From assembly GCF_018531495.1 (NCBI RefSeq), contig NZ_JAHDTI010000002.1:310001-374000 (forward strand): a stretch of DNA of 64,000 bases, written 5' to 3'. Shown one piece after another: positions 40,451-49,836 of the stretch; the first letter of the stretch is position 1, and every line of letters begins with the position of its first letter. The DNA comes from Nonomuraea sediminis. GTDB taxonomy: Bacteria; Actinomycetota; Actinomycetes; Streptosporangiales; Streptosporangiaceae. The notes below the pieces were generated by a model. That model ran no database searches and was not told the DNA's origin. It saw nothing but the letters and a program-made list of their open reading frames with translations. Made by a program: the position numbers and the translations under genes.

Positions 40451-40963
40451 CTAGCCCTTGCCCGGGTGGAGCGCCCCGCAGTTGTCGCAGGTGCGGGCCT
40501 TCTCGTCCTCGTAGAAGGCCTGGAAGACCGGCGGCAGGTCCTTGACGATGTCGCGCACCTGCAGCTCGACCTCGTGCACCTTGTTGCTGCACTCGAGGCA
40601 GTACCACTGGAACTTCTCCAGCAGCCCCTCCTCGCGGATCTTCTCCACGACCAGCCCCACCGAGTTGGCCTCGCGCTGCGGCGAGTGCGGCAGGTTGCCG
40701 GGCAGCAGGAACATCTGGCCCTCACGGATGTGGATCGTGTCGGGCCCCTCCGGGGTCATCACGTTCAGGTGCATGTTCCCCCTGATCTGGAAGAACAGCT
40801 CCTCGTAGGGGTCGACGTGGAAGTCCGTGCGCTGGTTGGGCCCGCCGACGACCATGACGATGAAGTCCTTGCCGTCCTCGAAGACGACCTTGTTGCCCAC
40901 CGGGGGCTTGAGCAGGTGGGCGTGCTCGTCGATCCACTTGGTGAAGTCGATGGGCGGGATCAT
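40451..40963 (-). CDS. 3-hydroxyanthranilate 3,4-dioxygenase
   Basis: A 170-residue cupin ring-opening dioxygenase. Iron ligands are H49, E55 and H93 ([10 protein letters not shown] and GNLPHSP), with the spacing of the structurally known bacterial enzyme. The C-terminal rubredoxin-like site is intact (WYCLECSNK and TCDNCGALH), as in bacterial homodimeric members. It opens 3-hydroxyanthranilate to 2-amino-3-carboxymuconate semialdehyde. It overlaps the RidA-type gene upstream by ATGA and is followed with no gap by ACMSD. Confidence 0.95.
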   Translation of the reverse strand: MIPPIDFTKWIDEHAHLLKPPVGNKVVFEDGKDFIVMVVGGPNQRTDFHVDPYEELFFQIRGNMHLNVMTPEGPDTIHIREGQMFLLPGNLPHSPQREANSVGLVVEKIREEGLLEKFQWYCLECSNKVHEVELQVRDIVKDLPPVFQAFYEDEKARTCDNCGALHPGKG

Positions 40964-41370
40964 GATCGCTCCTGTGGGTGGTAGGCGACTGCCTGCATTT
41001 CGATCAGCAGGTGGGGGTGCGGCAGCTGGTGCACCGCCACCGTGGTCCGCGTCGGGCCCTCCTCGTCGAAGAACTCGGCGTAGACCTCGTTGTATCCCTT
41101 GAAATCGTTCATGTTCACCAGGTACGTGGTGATCTGCACGAGATCGGCCAGCGACCCTCCGGCCGCCTCGAGGATGTCGCCGATGTTCTCGATCACCGCC
41201 CTGGTCTGCGCGCGGATGTCCAGCGAGGTGGCGCCGAACTCGTCCACCTCGACACCCTCGAAGGTGTTGTCGGGCCTGCGCGAGCTGGTGCCCGACACGT
41301 ACAGGAAGTCACCGGCCCGCTTGACGTGCGGGAACCTGCCCCGCGGCGTGGCCTTGCCCTCGACCAGCAT
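40960..41370 (-). CDS. RidA/YjgF family protein, probable 2-aminomuconate deaminase
   Basis: A 136-residue protein of the RidA fold. [18 protein letters not shown] and the ending [18 protein letters not shown] are typical; within this family the 2-aminomuconate deaminases of nitrobenzoate and aminophenol pathways carry this type of opening. It should convert 2-aminomuconate to 4-oxalocrotonate plus ammonia. ATG 41368-41370 shares one base with the stop of the decarboxylase gene (TGATG), and the end overlaps the dioxygenase start. The operon context, between dehydrogenase and decarboxylase steps, supports the specific assignment over general RidA function. Confidence 0.87.
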   Translation of the reverse strand: MLVEGKATPRGRFPHVKRAGDFLYVSGTSSRRPDNTFEGVEVDEFGATSLDIRAQTRAVIENIGDILEAAGGSLADLVQITTYLVNMNDFKGYNEVYAEFFDEEGPTRTTVAVHQLPHPHLLIEMQAVAYHPQERS

Positions 41371-42098
41371 CACGCCTCCATCCTGAACGCGGCCTCGCCC
41401 AGGTCCTGGATCTCGACCCGCACGTGCGCTCCCGGCCGCAGCGGCTCGGCCGGGGTGGCCGCCCCCGCGAGCAGCACGGAGCCCTCCTCGATGACCAGCC
41501 CGATGGAGGCGGCCAACCGGGCCGCCTCCACGACCGCCCTGCGCGGGTCGCCGAGGATCGCCGCGGTCGAGCCGATCTGTACGGCACGGCCGTCGATCTC
41601 CATCACGACGCCCAGGTTCCACCGCGTGGGGTCGTAGGTCCGCCACGGCCCGATCGCGTAGCCCGCCGCCGAGGTATTGTCGGCGATCACGCTCTCCAGC
41701 GAGAAGCGGAAGTTCTCATACCGCGAGTCGATGATCTCCAGCCCCGGCGCCACGGCCACCACCGCGCCGGGCCGCTGGGCGTCGGTCACCGAGGCGATGC
41801 GCCTGCCGGTCAGGTAGACGATCTCGGGCTCGACGCGCGGGTGGATGTAGCGCCGCGACCCGCTGTGGACGGACATCGCGTCGGTCAGCCGCCCGAGGAT
41901 GAGGTCGTCGACCCCCATCTGCCGGCGTTTGCCCTCGCTGGTGAACCCCAGCTTGACCCCGACCAGCCGCTCGCCGCGGTCCAGCCGCAGCCCGATCAGC
42001 TCCGACTGCACCTCGTACGGCTCGAAGTCGTCCACAGGCTGTGGAATGGCGACGCCGGTACGGCAGGCCTCGTCGAGCCGTGCGGCCAGGTCGGTCAT
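41370..42098 (-). CDS. 4-oxalocrotonate decarboxylase (2-keto-4-pentenoate hydratase family)
   Basis: A 242-residue member of the fumarylacetoacetase-like fold. The metal-binding acidic set is in [12 protein letters not shown] and the block [17 protein letters not shown] ([14 protein letters not shown]) is present, with [18 protein letters not shown] at the N-terminus. It removes CO2 from 2-oxo-3-hexenedioate to give 2-hydroxypenta-2,4-dienoate. The operon has a second family member at 44007-44804. I assign this one to decarboxylase because it lies beside the deaminase and lacks the extra N-terminal segment typical of the hydratase; the two names could be swapped. Confidence 0.82.
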   Translation of the reverse strand: MTDLAARLDEACRTGVAIPQPVDDFEPYEVQSELIGLRLDRGERLVGVKLGFTSEGKRRQMGVDDLILGRLTDAMSVHSGSRRYIHPRVEPEIVYLTGRRIASVTDAQRPGAVVAVAPGLEIIDSRYENFRFSLESVIADNTSAAGYAIGPWRTYDPTRWNLGVVMEIDGRAVQIGSTAAILGDPRRAVVEAARLAASIGLVIEEGSVLLAGAATPAEPLRPGAHVRVEIQDLGEAAFRMEA

Positions 42099-43099
42099 TT
42101 CTCACCCGCCAGGTCGAGCGCGATGTCCACGATCATGTCCTCCTGGCCGCCCACCATGCGGCGGCGGCCGGCCTCGGTCAGGATGGCCCTGGTGTCGACG
42201 CCGTAGCGTTCCGAGGCGGCCTCGGCGTGGCGCAGGAAGCTGGAGTAGACGCCCGCGTAGCCCAGCGTCAGCGTCTCGCGGTCCACCCGGACGGGCCGGT
42301 CCTGGAGCGGCCTGATCAGGTCGTCGGCCGCGTCCATCAGTCCGTACAGGTCGCAGCCGTGCTCCCAGCCCATCAGGTCGGCCACGGCCACGAACACCTC
42401 GATCGGGCAGTTCCCGGCCCCCGCGCCCATCCCGGCCAGCGAGGCGTCCACGCGCAGGCAGCCGTTCTCCACCGCGACCACCGAGTTGGCCACGCCCAGG
42501 CCCAGGTTGTGGTGGGCGTGGATGCCGATCTCGGTCTCGGGCTCCAGCACGTCCCTGTAGCGGCGGATCCGGTCGCGCACGCCGTCCATGGTCAGCCCGC
42601 CGCCCGAGTCGGTGACGTACACGCAGTGCGCGCCGTAGGACTCCATCAGCTTGGCCTGCCCGGCCAGCACGTCCGGCGGGGCCATGTGCGACATCATCAG
42701 GAAGCCGGCCACGTCCATGCCCAGCTCGCGGGCGGTGGCGATGTGCTGGGCGGCGATGTCGGCCTCGGTGCAGTGGGTGGCGATCCGCACCGAGGTGACC
42801 CCGAGCGCGTGCGCCCTGCGCAGATCCCTGACGGTGCCGATGCCGGGCAGCAGCAGCGTGGTCAGCTTGGCCCGCTGGACGGCGGCTGCCACGGCCTCGA
42901 TCCACTCCACGTCGGTGTGGGCGCCAGGGCCGTAGTTGAAGCTGCCACCGGCCAGGCCGTCGCCGTGCGCGACCTCGATGGCGGCCACGCCGGCCGCGTC
43001 GAGCGCCCTGGCGATCTCGGCGGCCTGGTCGACGGTGTAGCGGTGGCGGATGGCGTGCATGCCGTCCCGCAGGGTCACGTCCTGCACGTAGAGCTTCAT
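42095..43099 (-). CDS. 4-hydroxy-2-oxovalerate aldolase
   Basis: A 334-residue TIM-barrel aldolase of the DmpG/MhpE/BphI family. [16 protein letters not shown] is the metal and substrate-binding opening, [16 protein letters not shown] carries the metal-binding histidines, and the C-terminal communication region ([15 protein letters not shown]) is typical. It splits 4-hydroxy-2-oxopentanoate to pyruvate and acetaldehyde. It overlaps the acetaldehyde dehydrogenase gene by four bases, consistent with the known physical complex of the two enzymes that channels acetaldehyde. ATG is at 43097-43099. Confidence 0.95.
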   Translation of the reverse strand: MKLYVQDVTLRDGMHAIRHRYTVDQAAEIARALDAAGVAAIEVAHGDGLAGGSFNYGPGAHTDVEWIEAVAAAVQRAKLTTLLLPGIGTVRDLRRAHALGVTSVRIATHCTEADIAAQHIATARELGMDVAGFLMMSHMAPPDVLAGQAKLMESYGAHCVYVTDSGGGLTMDGVRDRIRRYRDVLEPETEIGIHAHHNLGLGVANSVVAVENGCLRVDASLAGMGAGAGNCPIEVFVAVADLMGWEHGCDLYGLMDAADDLIRPLQDRPVRVDRETLTLGYAGVYSSFLRHAEAASERYGVDTRAILTEAGRRRMVGGQEDMIVDIALDLAGEK

Positions 43100-44010
43100 A
43101 CGCGGGCCACCTCGGCGATCCGTTCGGCCGTGCGCAGGGCGGCGGCGGTCATGATGTCCAGGTTTCCCGCGTAGGCGGGCAGGTAGTGGGCGGCGCCCTC
43201 CACCTCGAGGAAGACGCTCACCTTGGTCCCGCCCTTCTGCCCCGGCAGCAGCGTCCAGACCGGCTCGTCCCAGGGCACCTGCGAGAACTGCACGCGCTGC
43301 TTGAGCCGGTAGCCGGGCACGTACTCCTGCACCCTGGCCACCATCTCCTCCACCGAGTGGGCCACGGCCGCCTCGTCGCACTCGTCGACCAGGCAGTAGA
43401 CCGTGTCGCGCATGATCAGCGGCGGCTCGGCGGGGTTGAGCACGATGATGGCCTTGCCGCGTTCCGCGCCGCCGACCTTCTCGATGGCCCTGGCGGTGGT
43501 CTCGGTGAACTCGTCGATGTTGGCTCTCGTGCCCGGTCCCGCGGACTTCGATGCGATGGAAGCCACGATTTCGGCGTATTTCACGGAAGCGACCGAGGAG
43601 ACCGCGGCCACGATCGGGATCGTGGCCTGGCCGCCGCAGGTCACCATGTTGAGGTTCGGCTCGGACAGGTGGTCGTCCAGGTTGACGGTGGGCACCACGT
43701 AGGGGCCGATGGCGGCCGGCGTCAGGTCGATGATCCGCTTGCCGTACGCCTGGACGGTCTCGGCGTTGACCCGGTGCGCGCCCGCCGAGGTGGCGTCGAG
43801 CACCACGTCGACCTCGGCGAACTCGGGCAGCTCGACCAGCCCGCGGACCCCGTCGGAGGTGGTCGCGAGTCCACGGCGTCCGGCCCTGGCGAGCCCGTCG
43901 GAGGCCGGGTCGATCCCGGCCATGGCCACGACCTCGACCTTGCGCGACAGCAGCGCCTTGAACATGAGGTCGGTCCCGATGTTCCCTGATCCGATGATGG
44001 CGATCTTCAT
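43096..44010 (-). CDS. Acetaldehyde dehydrogenase (acetylating)
   Basis: A 304-residue NAD- and CoA-dependent enzyme of the DmpF/MhpF/BphJ family. The Rossmann motif is [16 protein letters not shown], the active-site cysteine is in [13 protein letters not shown], and [20 protein letters not shown] follows. It oxidises acetaldehyde to acetyl-CoA in partnership with the downstream aldolase. ATG 44008-44010 is preceded by GAGGAG within the end of the hydratase gene. Neighbours overlap on both sides by four bases. Confidence 0.95.
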   Translation of the reverse strand: MKIAIIGSGNIGTDLMFKALLSRKVEVVAMAGIDPASDGLARAGRRGLATTSDGVRGLVELPEFAEVDVVLDATSAGAHRVNAETVQAYGKRIIDLTPAAIGPYVVPTVNLDDHLSEPNLNMVTCGGQATIPIVAAVSSVASVKYAEIVASIASKSAGPGTRANIDEFTETTARAIEKVGGAERGKAIIVLNPAEPPLIMRDTVYCLVDECDEAAVAHSVEEMVARVQEYVPGYRLKQRVQFSQVPWDEPVWTLLPGQKGGTKVSVFLEVEGAAHYLPAYAGNLDIMTAAALRTAERIAEVARV

Positions 44011-44804
44011 GAGGAGAACACCGCCCGCACCGACCCGAGGCCCTCTATCCGCGCTTCGAAGACGTCTCCCGGCTCGACCGGCGCCATCGGGCCGAGCGCG
44101 CCCGTCAGCACCACGTGGCCCGCGCGCAGCGGGAAGTCGGTGCCGCCCAGCGTGTTCGCCAGCCAGACGGCCGCGTTGAGCGGGTGGCCGAGGCAGGCCG
44201 CGCCCGCGCCGGTGGAGACCTCCTGCCCGCGCTTGACCATCGTCATCCCGGCCAGCCGCAGGTCGAGGCCGCGCAGGTCGACGGGCGTGTTGCCGAGCAC
44301 GAACGCCCCGCTCGAGGCGTTGTCGGCGATCGTGTCGGCCAGCGTGATGTCCCAGTCGGCGATGCGCGAGTCGACGATCTCGATCGCGGGCAGCACGAAG
44401 TCGACCGCCCTGATCACGTCGACCACCGTGAACGGCCCGCCCTCCAGGTCGTGCGCCAGCACCAGCGCGACCTCGGCCTCGGCCTTCGGCTGCAGGAACC
44501 GCTCCACCGGCACGGGCAGCCCGTCCAGGTAGGCCATGTCCGCGAACAGCATCCCGAAGTCCGGCGACTCCAGCCCGAGCTGCTTCTGCACCGCCGGGTT
44601 GGTCGCGCCGATCTTCCTGCCGACCAGCCGCCGCCCCTCCTCCAGCGCGCGCCGCGTGTTGACCTCCTGTACGGCGTAGCCTTCCTCGGCCGTGGCCACC
44701 AGGTCGCGTACCGGCGCGCACGGCTTGCCCGAGCGCTCGGCCTCGCGCAGCCGATCGGCCGCCTGGGTTCGCACGTCGACCGCGTCTGACCATTCGTCAT
44801 GCAT
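44007..44804 (-). CDS. 2-keto-4-pentenoate hydratase
   Basis: A 265-residue MhpD/DmpE-type hydratase of the fumarylacetoacetase-like fold. [20 protein letters not shown] and [17 protein letters not shown] match the substrate and metal-binding regions, and [19 protein letters not shown] is the central signature. It adds water to 2-hydroxypenta-2,4-dienoate to give 4-hydroxy-2-oxopentanoate for the aldolase. The ATG at 44802-44804 lies within the end of the aldehyde dehydrogenase gene (8-base overlap). Confidence 0.88.
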   Translation of the reverse strand: MHDEWSDAVDVRTQAADRLREAERSGKPCAPVRDLVATAEEGYAVQEVNTRRALEEGRRLVGRKIGATNPAVQKQLGLESPDFGMLFADMAYLDGLPVPVERFLQPKAEAEVALVLAHDLEGGPFTVVDVIRAVDFVLPAIEIVDSRIADWDITLADTIADNASSGAFVLGNTPVDLRGLDLRLAGMTMVKRGQEVSTGAGAACLGHPLNAAVWLANTLGGTDFPLRAGHVVLTGALGPMAPVEPGDVFEARIEGLGSVRAVFSS

Positions 44805-46197
44805 CGGACTGCTCCAGCTTGATGGTGATCGTCGTGGGTTCGGAGTAGAAGTCCAGCGACTGGGTCCCGCCTTCCCTGCCGATACCCGACAGCTTGACAC
44901 CGCCGAAGGGAGTGCGCAGGTCACGCAGGTACCAGGTGTTGACCCAGACCAGGCCGGCCTCCAGGCGCTGGGCGACCCGGTGCGCGCGGTCGAGCGAGCC
45001 CGTCCAGACCGTGGCGGCCAGGCCGTACTCGCTGGCGTTGGCCAGGTCGACGGCCTGGGATTCGGTGTCGAAGGGGGCCACGTGGCAGACGGGTCCGAAG
45101 ATCTCCTCGGTGTTGAAGCGGGAGTCCTCGGAAAGGCCCGTCACGACGGTCGGCTCCACGAAGTAGCCGGCCTCGCGGTCGGCGGGCACGCCGCCGCCGG
45201 TGAGGATCTTGGCGCCCTCGGAGCGGGCCAGCTCGTAGTACGACAGCACCTTCTGCCGGTGCTCGGCGGAGATCATCGGCTGCGGCTCGACGGTCTGCGC
45301 CCGCGCGGCCAGCCTGGCGCAGAACTCCTCGAAGATCGGCCGCTCGACGTAGAGCCGCTCGGTGCACAGGCACACCTGGCCGCCGTTGGTGAACACCGAC
45401 TTCACGGTGCCGTCCACGGCCCTGTCCAGGTCGCAGTCGGCGAAGATCACGCCCGCGTTCTTGCCGCCCAGCTCGAAGGAGACCGGCTTGACCCGGTCGG
45501 AGACCGACCGCATGATCGTCGATCCGGTCCTGGTGGATCCGGTGAAGGTCACGCCGTCCACGCCGGGGTGCTCCACGAGCAGTTGCCCGGCCGTGCCGTA
45601 CCCGTAGATGACGTTGACGACCCCGGCGGGCAGGCCGACCTCGGCGCAGATCTCGGCGAACAGCGCGGCCGAGGACGGGGTGTTCTCCGACGGCTTGACC
45701 ACAACCGCGTTGCCCGCGACCAGGGCGGGGGCCAGCTTCCACGTCATGAGCAGGAACGGCAGGTTCCACGGCACGATGACCGCGACCACGCCGAGCGGCC
45801 TGCGCACGGTGTAGCTGAGCACGCCGGGCAGGTGGAAGGCGTCGTCGGGGCGCTGGGCGGCGATCTCGGCGAAGGCCCGGAAGTTGGCGGCGCCGCGCGG
45901 GATGTCCAGCGTTCTGGTCTGCTCGAGCGGCTTGCCGGTGTCGGCGATCTCGGCCGCGACCAGGTCGTCGAAGCGGGCCTCGATCCCGTCGGCGAGGCGG
46001 CGCATCCAGGCTGCCCGCTCGGTCACGGGCAGCGCGGCCCAGCCTGGAGCCGCCGCGCGGGCCGCCTGGACGGCGCGGTCCACCACCGCCGAGTCCGCCT
46101 CGTGGACCTGCCGGAGCACCGAGCCGGTGACGGGATCGTACACAGGGAAAACAGGCCCCTGGGCCACCTGCTCGCCACCGATGAAGTGGGTCAACAC
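44797..46197 (-). CDS. 2-aminomuconic (2-hydroxymuconic) semialdehyde dehydrogenase
   Basis: A 466-residue NAD-dependent aldehyde dehydrogenase. The catalytic glutamate is in [14 protein letters not shown] and the catalytic cysteine in [16 protein letters not shown]; the latter motif is specific to the semialdehyde dehydrogenases of meta-cleavage pathways (DmpC/AmnC group). It oxidises 2-aminomuconate semialdehyde to 2-aminomuconate. It is the promoter-proximal gene of the operon, beginning at GTG 46195-46197 after AGGAG, and is divergent from iclR. Confidence 0.93.
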   Translation of the reverse strand: MLTHFIGGEQVAQGPVFPVYDPVTGSVLRQVHEADSAVVDRAVQAARAAAPGWAALPVTERAAWMRRLADGIEARFDDLVAAEIADTGKPLEQTRTLDIPRGAANFRAFAEIAAQRPDDAFHLPGVLSYTVRRPLGVVAVIVPWNLPFLLMTWKLAPALVAGNAVVVKPSENTPSSAALFAEICAEVGLPAGVVNVIYGYGTAGQLLVEHPGVDGVTFTGSTRTGSTIMRSVSDRVKPVSFELGGKNAGVIFADCDLDRAVDGTVKSVFTNGGQVCLCTERLYVERPIFEEFCARLAARAQTVEPQPMISAEHRQKVLSYYELARSEGAKILTGGGVPADREAGYFVEPTVVTGLSEDSRFNTEEIFGPVCHVAPFDTESQAVDLANASEYGLAATVWTGSLDRAHRVAQRLEAGLVWVNTWYLRDLRTPFGGVKLSGIGREGGTQSLDFYSEPTTITIKLEQSDA

Positions 46198-46257
46198 CTG
46201 AATCTCCTCATATTTCCGTCCTACCGGTATAGATCGGTGAGGGGGTGGTGAACAACA

Positions 46258-47010
46258 ATGAGTTCCGTGACACGGAACGCACTGTCGATGCTGGAGAAGT
46301 CATGGCTGGTCCTTGACGCGTTCCGCCCGACCGGCGGACCGCTCCGGCTCGTCGACGTCGCCGAGCGCTGCCACCTGCCCAAGACCACCGCCTTCCGGCT
46401 GCTCACGGAGCTGACCGAGATCGGCGCCGTCGCCCGCAGGGCGGACGGCTACTACCTCGGCCGCCGGCTGTTCGAGCTCGGTAGCATCGTCCCCCTCGAG
46501 CGCGACCTGCGCCATGCCGCCCTGCCGTTCATGCACGACCTGTACGAGGCCACGCGCGAGACCATCCACCTGGGCGTGCGCGACGGGCTCGACGTGGTCT
46601 ACGTGGAGAAGATCAGCGGCCAGTCGGCGTTCTCGCTGCCCTCGCGGGTGGGCGGGCGGCTGCCGCTGACCTGCACCGGCGTGGGCAAGGCGCTGCTGGC
46701 CTTCTCCGGGCCCGACTTCATCGACGAGGTGCTCAGGCGGCCGCTGCGCAGGCTCACCCCGCACTCGATCGTGGATCCCCAGCGGCTGGAGGAGGCGATC
46801 GGGCAGATCCAGGCGGCCGGGCTGGCCTACGAGCGGGAGGAGGCGCAGCTCGGCGGCGCCTGCATCGCCGCGCCGATCTTCAGCAACGGCGAGGCGGTGG
46901 CCGCGCTGTCGGTCTCGGTGCCGCTGGCCCGCTTCCACCCCACCCGGCTGGCGCCCGCGGTCAAGACGGCCGCGCTGGGCGTCTCCCGCGCACTGGCTCG
47001 AACCCTTTGA
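46258..47010 (+). CDS. IclR family transcriptional regulator
   Basis: A 250-residue regulator. Residues about 10-75 are the winged helix (LRLVDVAERCHLPKTTAFRLLTEL in two parts). Residues about 75-250 are the IclR effector domain (IHLGVRDGLDVVYVEKISGQ and the GGACIAAPIF block). It is divergent from the aldehyde dehydrogenase that heads the 3-hydroxyanthranilate operon, with only 60 bases between, so it very likely controls that operon in response to a pathway metabolite. A 17-base palindrome within its first codons may be an autoregulatory site. Its stop codon touches an IS605-like relic. Confidence 0.92.
   Translation: MSSVTRNALSMLEKSWLVLDAFRPTGGPLRLVDVAERCHLPKTTAFRLLTELTEIGAVARRADGYYLGRRLFELGSIVPLERDLRHAALPFMHDLYEATRETIHLGVRDGLDVVYVEKISGQSAFSLPSRVGGRLPLTCTGVGKALLAFSGPDFIDEVLRRPLRRLTPHSIVDPQRLEEAIGQIQAAGLAYEREEAQLGGACIAAPIFSNGEAVAALSVSVPLARFHPTRLAPAVKTAALGVSRALARTL
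46262..46278. promoter_or_regulatory. Palindrome in the first codons of iclR
   Basis: GTTCCGTG-A-CACGGAAC, a perfect 17-base dyad four bases after the start of the iclR ATG. IclR-family sites are often dyads of TTCCG/CGGAA type. Its place inside codons 2-7 suggests roadblock autoregulation, but it could be a coincidence of codon use. Confidence 0.42.
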
Positions 47011-47200
47011 CGTCCTCCCCGGCCTGGAAGTCCGAGGATTCCAGCACCACCTGCAGGTGGTCTGTCGGTTCGCGGTGCACCGGCCCGGCAACCCAAGCCC
47101 TTCCCGCGCAGCAACCGCCCGTCCGGCGGCCGTACAACACGCCTCGCTTGGTTATCGCGAGACGTGCCGACTCTAGCGCAGAGGACCGACAGATTCTGAT
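47007..47200 (-). mobile_element. Degenerate IS200/IS605-like end relic
   Basis: Read on the minus strand, the end near iclR is GGAATCC + imperfect hairpin (47013-47040) + GGGGAGGACGTCAA, which closely resembles the right end of TnpB-type IS605/IS1341 elements in actinomycetes as I remember it. A perfect 16-base dyad ACCACCTGCAGGTGGT (47046-47061) lies next to it. No transposase is encoded. The other limit is set by the point, about 47200, where dienelactone hydrolase coding sequence begins without its N-terminus. Confidence 0.5.
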
Positions 47201-47731
47201 GTGCGCTTCGCGCCCGACCTGTTCTGGCGCCTTCAGCGGGGCTGGCTGGGCGAGCACACGCCGGAAGGCACGGCCGCCTCGATCGAGCTGGCCGGCGGGT
47301 TCGACTTCCAGCTCGGCGTGGCCGACTGCGCGCTGACCGTGGCGCACCTGCGCGCGATGCCCGAGGTCGTGGGCGGGGTGGGCGCGCTCGGGTTCTGCCT
47401 GGGCGGCTCGGTCGCCTTCGCGCTGGCCGCGCGGGTGCCGCTGGACGCGGTGCTGTCCTTCTACGGCTCCGCCGTACCGGACTCGACCGAGCTGATGGAC
47501 CGGATCCGGGCGCCGCTGATGCTCGTCTTCGGCGGCAGCGACCCCTACATCCCCCGCGAGCGGGTCGCCGTCGTGGAGCGGGCCGCGGCGGGCAGGCCCG
47601 ACGTGGTCATGCACGTGGAGGAGGAGGCGGGGCACGCCTTCCACAACAGCGAGGCGCCCATGTTCCACCAGCCGGAGCCGGCCGCCCGCGCCTGGGAGGC
47701 GGCCGTCGCCTTCCTACGCGAGCACCTGTGA
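47201..47731 (+). pseudogene. Dienelactone hydrolase family protein, 5'-truncated
   Basis: The 176 codons cover only the last three quarters of a dienelactone hydrolase. The nucleophile elbow GFCLGGSVAF with cysteine, the aspartate in VFGGSDPYIP and the histidine in EAGHAFHN are present. However, the roughly 65 residues that precede APDLFWRLQRG in family members (first strands and the HExxG region) are missing. The sequence immediately before is an IS605-like relic. Translation could begin at GTG 47201, but no ribosome site is seen, and a protein lacking the first strands of the alpha/beta fold is unlikely to work. I regard it as a remnant. Confidence 0.75.
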
Positions 47732-48622
47732 CTGGCGCCGGAAGGCGCCAGGCGCGAGGCCGAACTCGCGCTTGAAGGTCTTGGCGAAGGCGAACTCCGA
47801 GGCGTATCCGCACTGCCTGGCCACCGTGGCCAGCGGCGCGTCGGTCTCCCGCAGGGTCCTGGCCGCCACGGTCATCCGCCACCAGGTCAGGTAGGCCAGC
47901 GGTGGCCTGCCGACGAGCGCGCTGAAGCGCTGGGCGAAGACCGTGCGGGAGAGTCCCGCCCGCTCGCCGAGCTCGCGCACCGACCACGGCGCCGCCGGGT
48001 CGGTGTGCATCGCGTGCAGCGCCGCGCTGATCTCGGGGTCGGCCAGCGCGGCGGGCCAGCCGGTCGGCTCACCCACTGACCTGTCGTCGAACCAGGCCCG
48101 CAGCATGTAGAGCAGCAGCAGGTCGAGCAGCGCCGACACGCTGGCGCTCGTGCCCGCGCCCGGGTCCGCGAGCTCCGCGCCGAGCAGGTCCACCGCGGTG
48201 CGCAGGCGCCGGTGCCGCCCGACCTGGGCGGGCAGGTGGATGACGTCCGGCAGGTCCGCCAGCAGCGGGTGCGGGCGCGAGCGGTCGAGCACGTAGGCGC
48301 CGCAGAGCAGGTCGGTGGCCGCGCCCGTGCCGGTGGCGTCCTCGCGGTCCCTGCCGCCGATGCGGAACTCGGTCAGCGGGCTGGCAGGGTCGTCGGCGAG
48401 GGCGTGCCCGGGCTCGCGCGGCAGGAACACGATGTCGCCCGCGGCCAGCCGCAGCGGCTCCGCGCTCCCGGGCAGCAGCCAGCAGGAGCCGCTGAGCACG
48501 ATGTGGAAGCCCGCGCCGTCGGTCGGCGGGAAGCGCAGCCCCCAGGGCGCGCGCAGCCGGTTGCGGTTGGAGTGCGGGCGGCCGGTGCGCATCGTCGTCA
48601 CCGCGTCGCTCAGCACGTCCAT
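47714..48622 (-). CDS. AraC family transcriptional regulator with cupin-type sensor
   Basis: A 302-residue regulator. Residues about 20-180 are a Cupin_6-like sensor (GAGFHIVLSGSCWLLPGSAE, LAAGDIVFLPREPGHAL). Residues about 195-300 hold the double helix-turn-helix (WSVRELGERAGLSRTVFAQRF and ATVARQCGYASEFAFAKTFK). ATG is at 48620-48622. It is divergent from a saccharopine dehydrogenase-like gene that starts at 48723, and a short dyad lies in the gap. This pairing suggests activation of that enzyme. Its end overlaps the truncated hydrolase by 18 bases. Confidence 0.88.
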   Translation of the reverse strand: MDVLSDAVTTMRTGRPHSNRNRLRAPWGLRFPPTDGAGFHIVLSGSCWLLPGSAEPLRLAAGDIVFLPREPGHALADDPASPLTEFRIGGRDREDATGTGAATDLLCGAYVLDRSRPHPLLADLPDVIHLPAQVGRHRRLRTAVDLLGAELADPGAGTSASVSALLDLLLLYMLRAWFDDRSVGEPTGWPAALADPEISAALHAMHTDPAAPWSVRELGERAGLSRTVFAQRFSALVGRPPLAYLTWWRMTVAARTLRETDAPLATVARQCGYASEFAFAKTFKREFGLAPGAFRRQSQVLA

Positions 48623-48640
48623 GTCCACAGCGTACACACC

Positions 48641-48656
48641 GTCCGGTTGGCCGGAC
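48641..48656. promoter_or_regulatory. Dyad between araC and saccharopine dehydrogenase-like gene
   Basis: GTCCGG-TTGG-CCGGAC, two 6-base arms with a 4-base spacer, in the 100-base divergent gap. AraC proteins usually bind direct repeats, so this may be a site for another factor or only a hairpin. Confidence 0.3.
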
Positions 48657-48722
48657 GATCGAGCATGACTCCAGGACTTCCCGACATGGATCGTCCGCAT
48701 AACCGCTCGTAGCGTCGACGGC

Positions 48723-49733
48723 ATGAAGATTGCACTCAACGGCGCGAGCGGCTTCACGGGCCGGCTCGCGGTCGCCGAACTCGCCCGCCGCGGCATCGAC
48801 GCCGTCCTCGTCGGCCGCGATCCCGCACGGCTGCGGGCCGCCGCGTCCGGCACCGGCTTCGAGATCCGCGTCGCCGACATCCACGACCAGGACGCGCTGG
48901 AGGCCGCCTTCGCCGGGGCCGACGCCGTCGTCAACACCGCGGGGCCGTTCGCCCGGCTCGGCGCCCCGGTCATCCGCGCCGCCGTCGCCGCCGGGGCGCA
49001 CTACGTCGACACCACCGGCGAGCAGCACTACATCAACGAGGTCTTCGACGCCTTCGCCGGCGCGGCGGTCTCGATCGTTCCCGCGATGGCCGACGACGGC
49101 GGGCCGAGCGACCTCATCGGCCACCTCGTGGCCGAGGCCGCGGGACCGGTCGAGACGATGACGGTCGCCCTCTGGTACCGCGACGGCGCCTTCAGCCGCG
49201 GGACGCTGCGCTCGCTCGACCCTGACCTGCTGTTCGACGGCGCGCTGCGCTACGAGCAGGACGGCTGGACGACGTACGGCGAGCCGAGCCACGACACGTG
49301 GCGCTTCCCCGGCGCGGCCGAACCCGTCCAGGTGAGCAAGGCCGCGCTCCCCCCGGTGGCGACCGTGCCCCGGCACGTCCCCGTCGGGCGCATGGAAGGG
49401 CTGCTCGGCGGGACGTTCGACGACCTGAAGGGCGGGATCCCCGCCGCGGTCATCGACTCGCTCCCCGAGGGGCCGGACGACGAGGTGCGGCGGCGGAGCA
49501 AGTGGACGATCTCCGTCGAGGCGGCCGGGCGGGGCGGGCGCACCGTGCGCGGCGAGGTCGAGGGCACCAACGGGTACGCCAAGACGGCGGTGATCGCGGT
49601 GGAGGCGGCGCGCAGGCTGGTGGCGGACGGGGCCAAGCCCGGCGTCCTGGCGCCGTCGCAGGCCTTCGACCCGGAGTCGTTCCTGGGCTTCCTGTCCGGC
49701 CACGGAGTGCGCTGGCACGTCACCGAGAGCTAG
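48723..49733 (+). CDS. Saccharopine dehydrogenase/enoyl reductase-like NAD(P)-binding protein
   Basis: A 336-residue oxidoreductase. The Rossmann motif is IALNGASGFTGRLAVAELA, followed by GADAVVNTAGPFARLGAPVI and the block AGAHYVDTTGEQHY, all typical of the saccharopine dehydrogenase-like/trans-acting enoyl reductase family. Members act on saccharopine, lipid intermediates or unknown carbonyl substrates; a true lysine-pathway role is doubtful because lysine pathway genes are absent here. It is divergent from the araC gene. ATG 48723 is well supported by the family's typical first residues. Confidence 0.87.
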   Translation: MKIALNGASGFTGRLAVAELARRGIDAVLVGRDPARLRAAASGTGFEIRVADIHDQDALEAAFAGADAVVNTAGPFARLGAPVIRAAVAAGAHYVDTTGEQHYINEVFDAFAGAAVSIVPAMADDGGPSDLIGHLVAEAAGPVETMTVALWYRDGAFSRGTLRSLDPDLLFDGALRYEQDGWTTYGEPSHDTWRFPGAAEPVQVSKAALPPVATVPRHVPVGRMEGLLGGTFDDLKGGIPAAVIDSLPEGPDDEVRRRSKWTISVEAAGRGGRTVRGEVEGTNGYAKTAVIAVEAARRLVADGAKPGVLAPSQAFDPESFLGFLSGHGVRWHVTES

Positions 49734-49836
49734 GCCCGGTCCGTGTGGTGACTCAGTGCGACGGGTAACGGTCGCGCTGAAAGGCTGTCCGAAGGGTCAT
49801 CTTTCCGTACCCTTCGGGTACCGCCATGATTGTCCG

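Noticed and set aside
48723..49733. True saccharopine dehydrogenase linked to lysine supply for the Pls polymer
   Set aside because: The family is broad, the genes are 44 kb apart, and nothing else of a lysine pathway is present.
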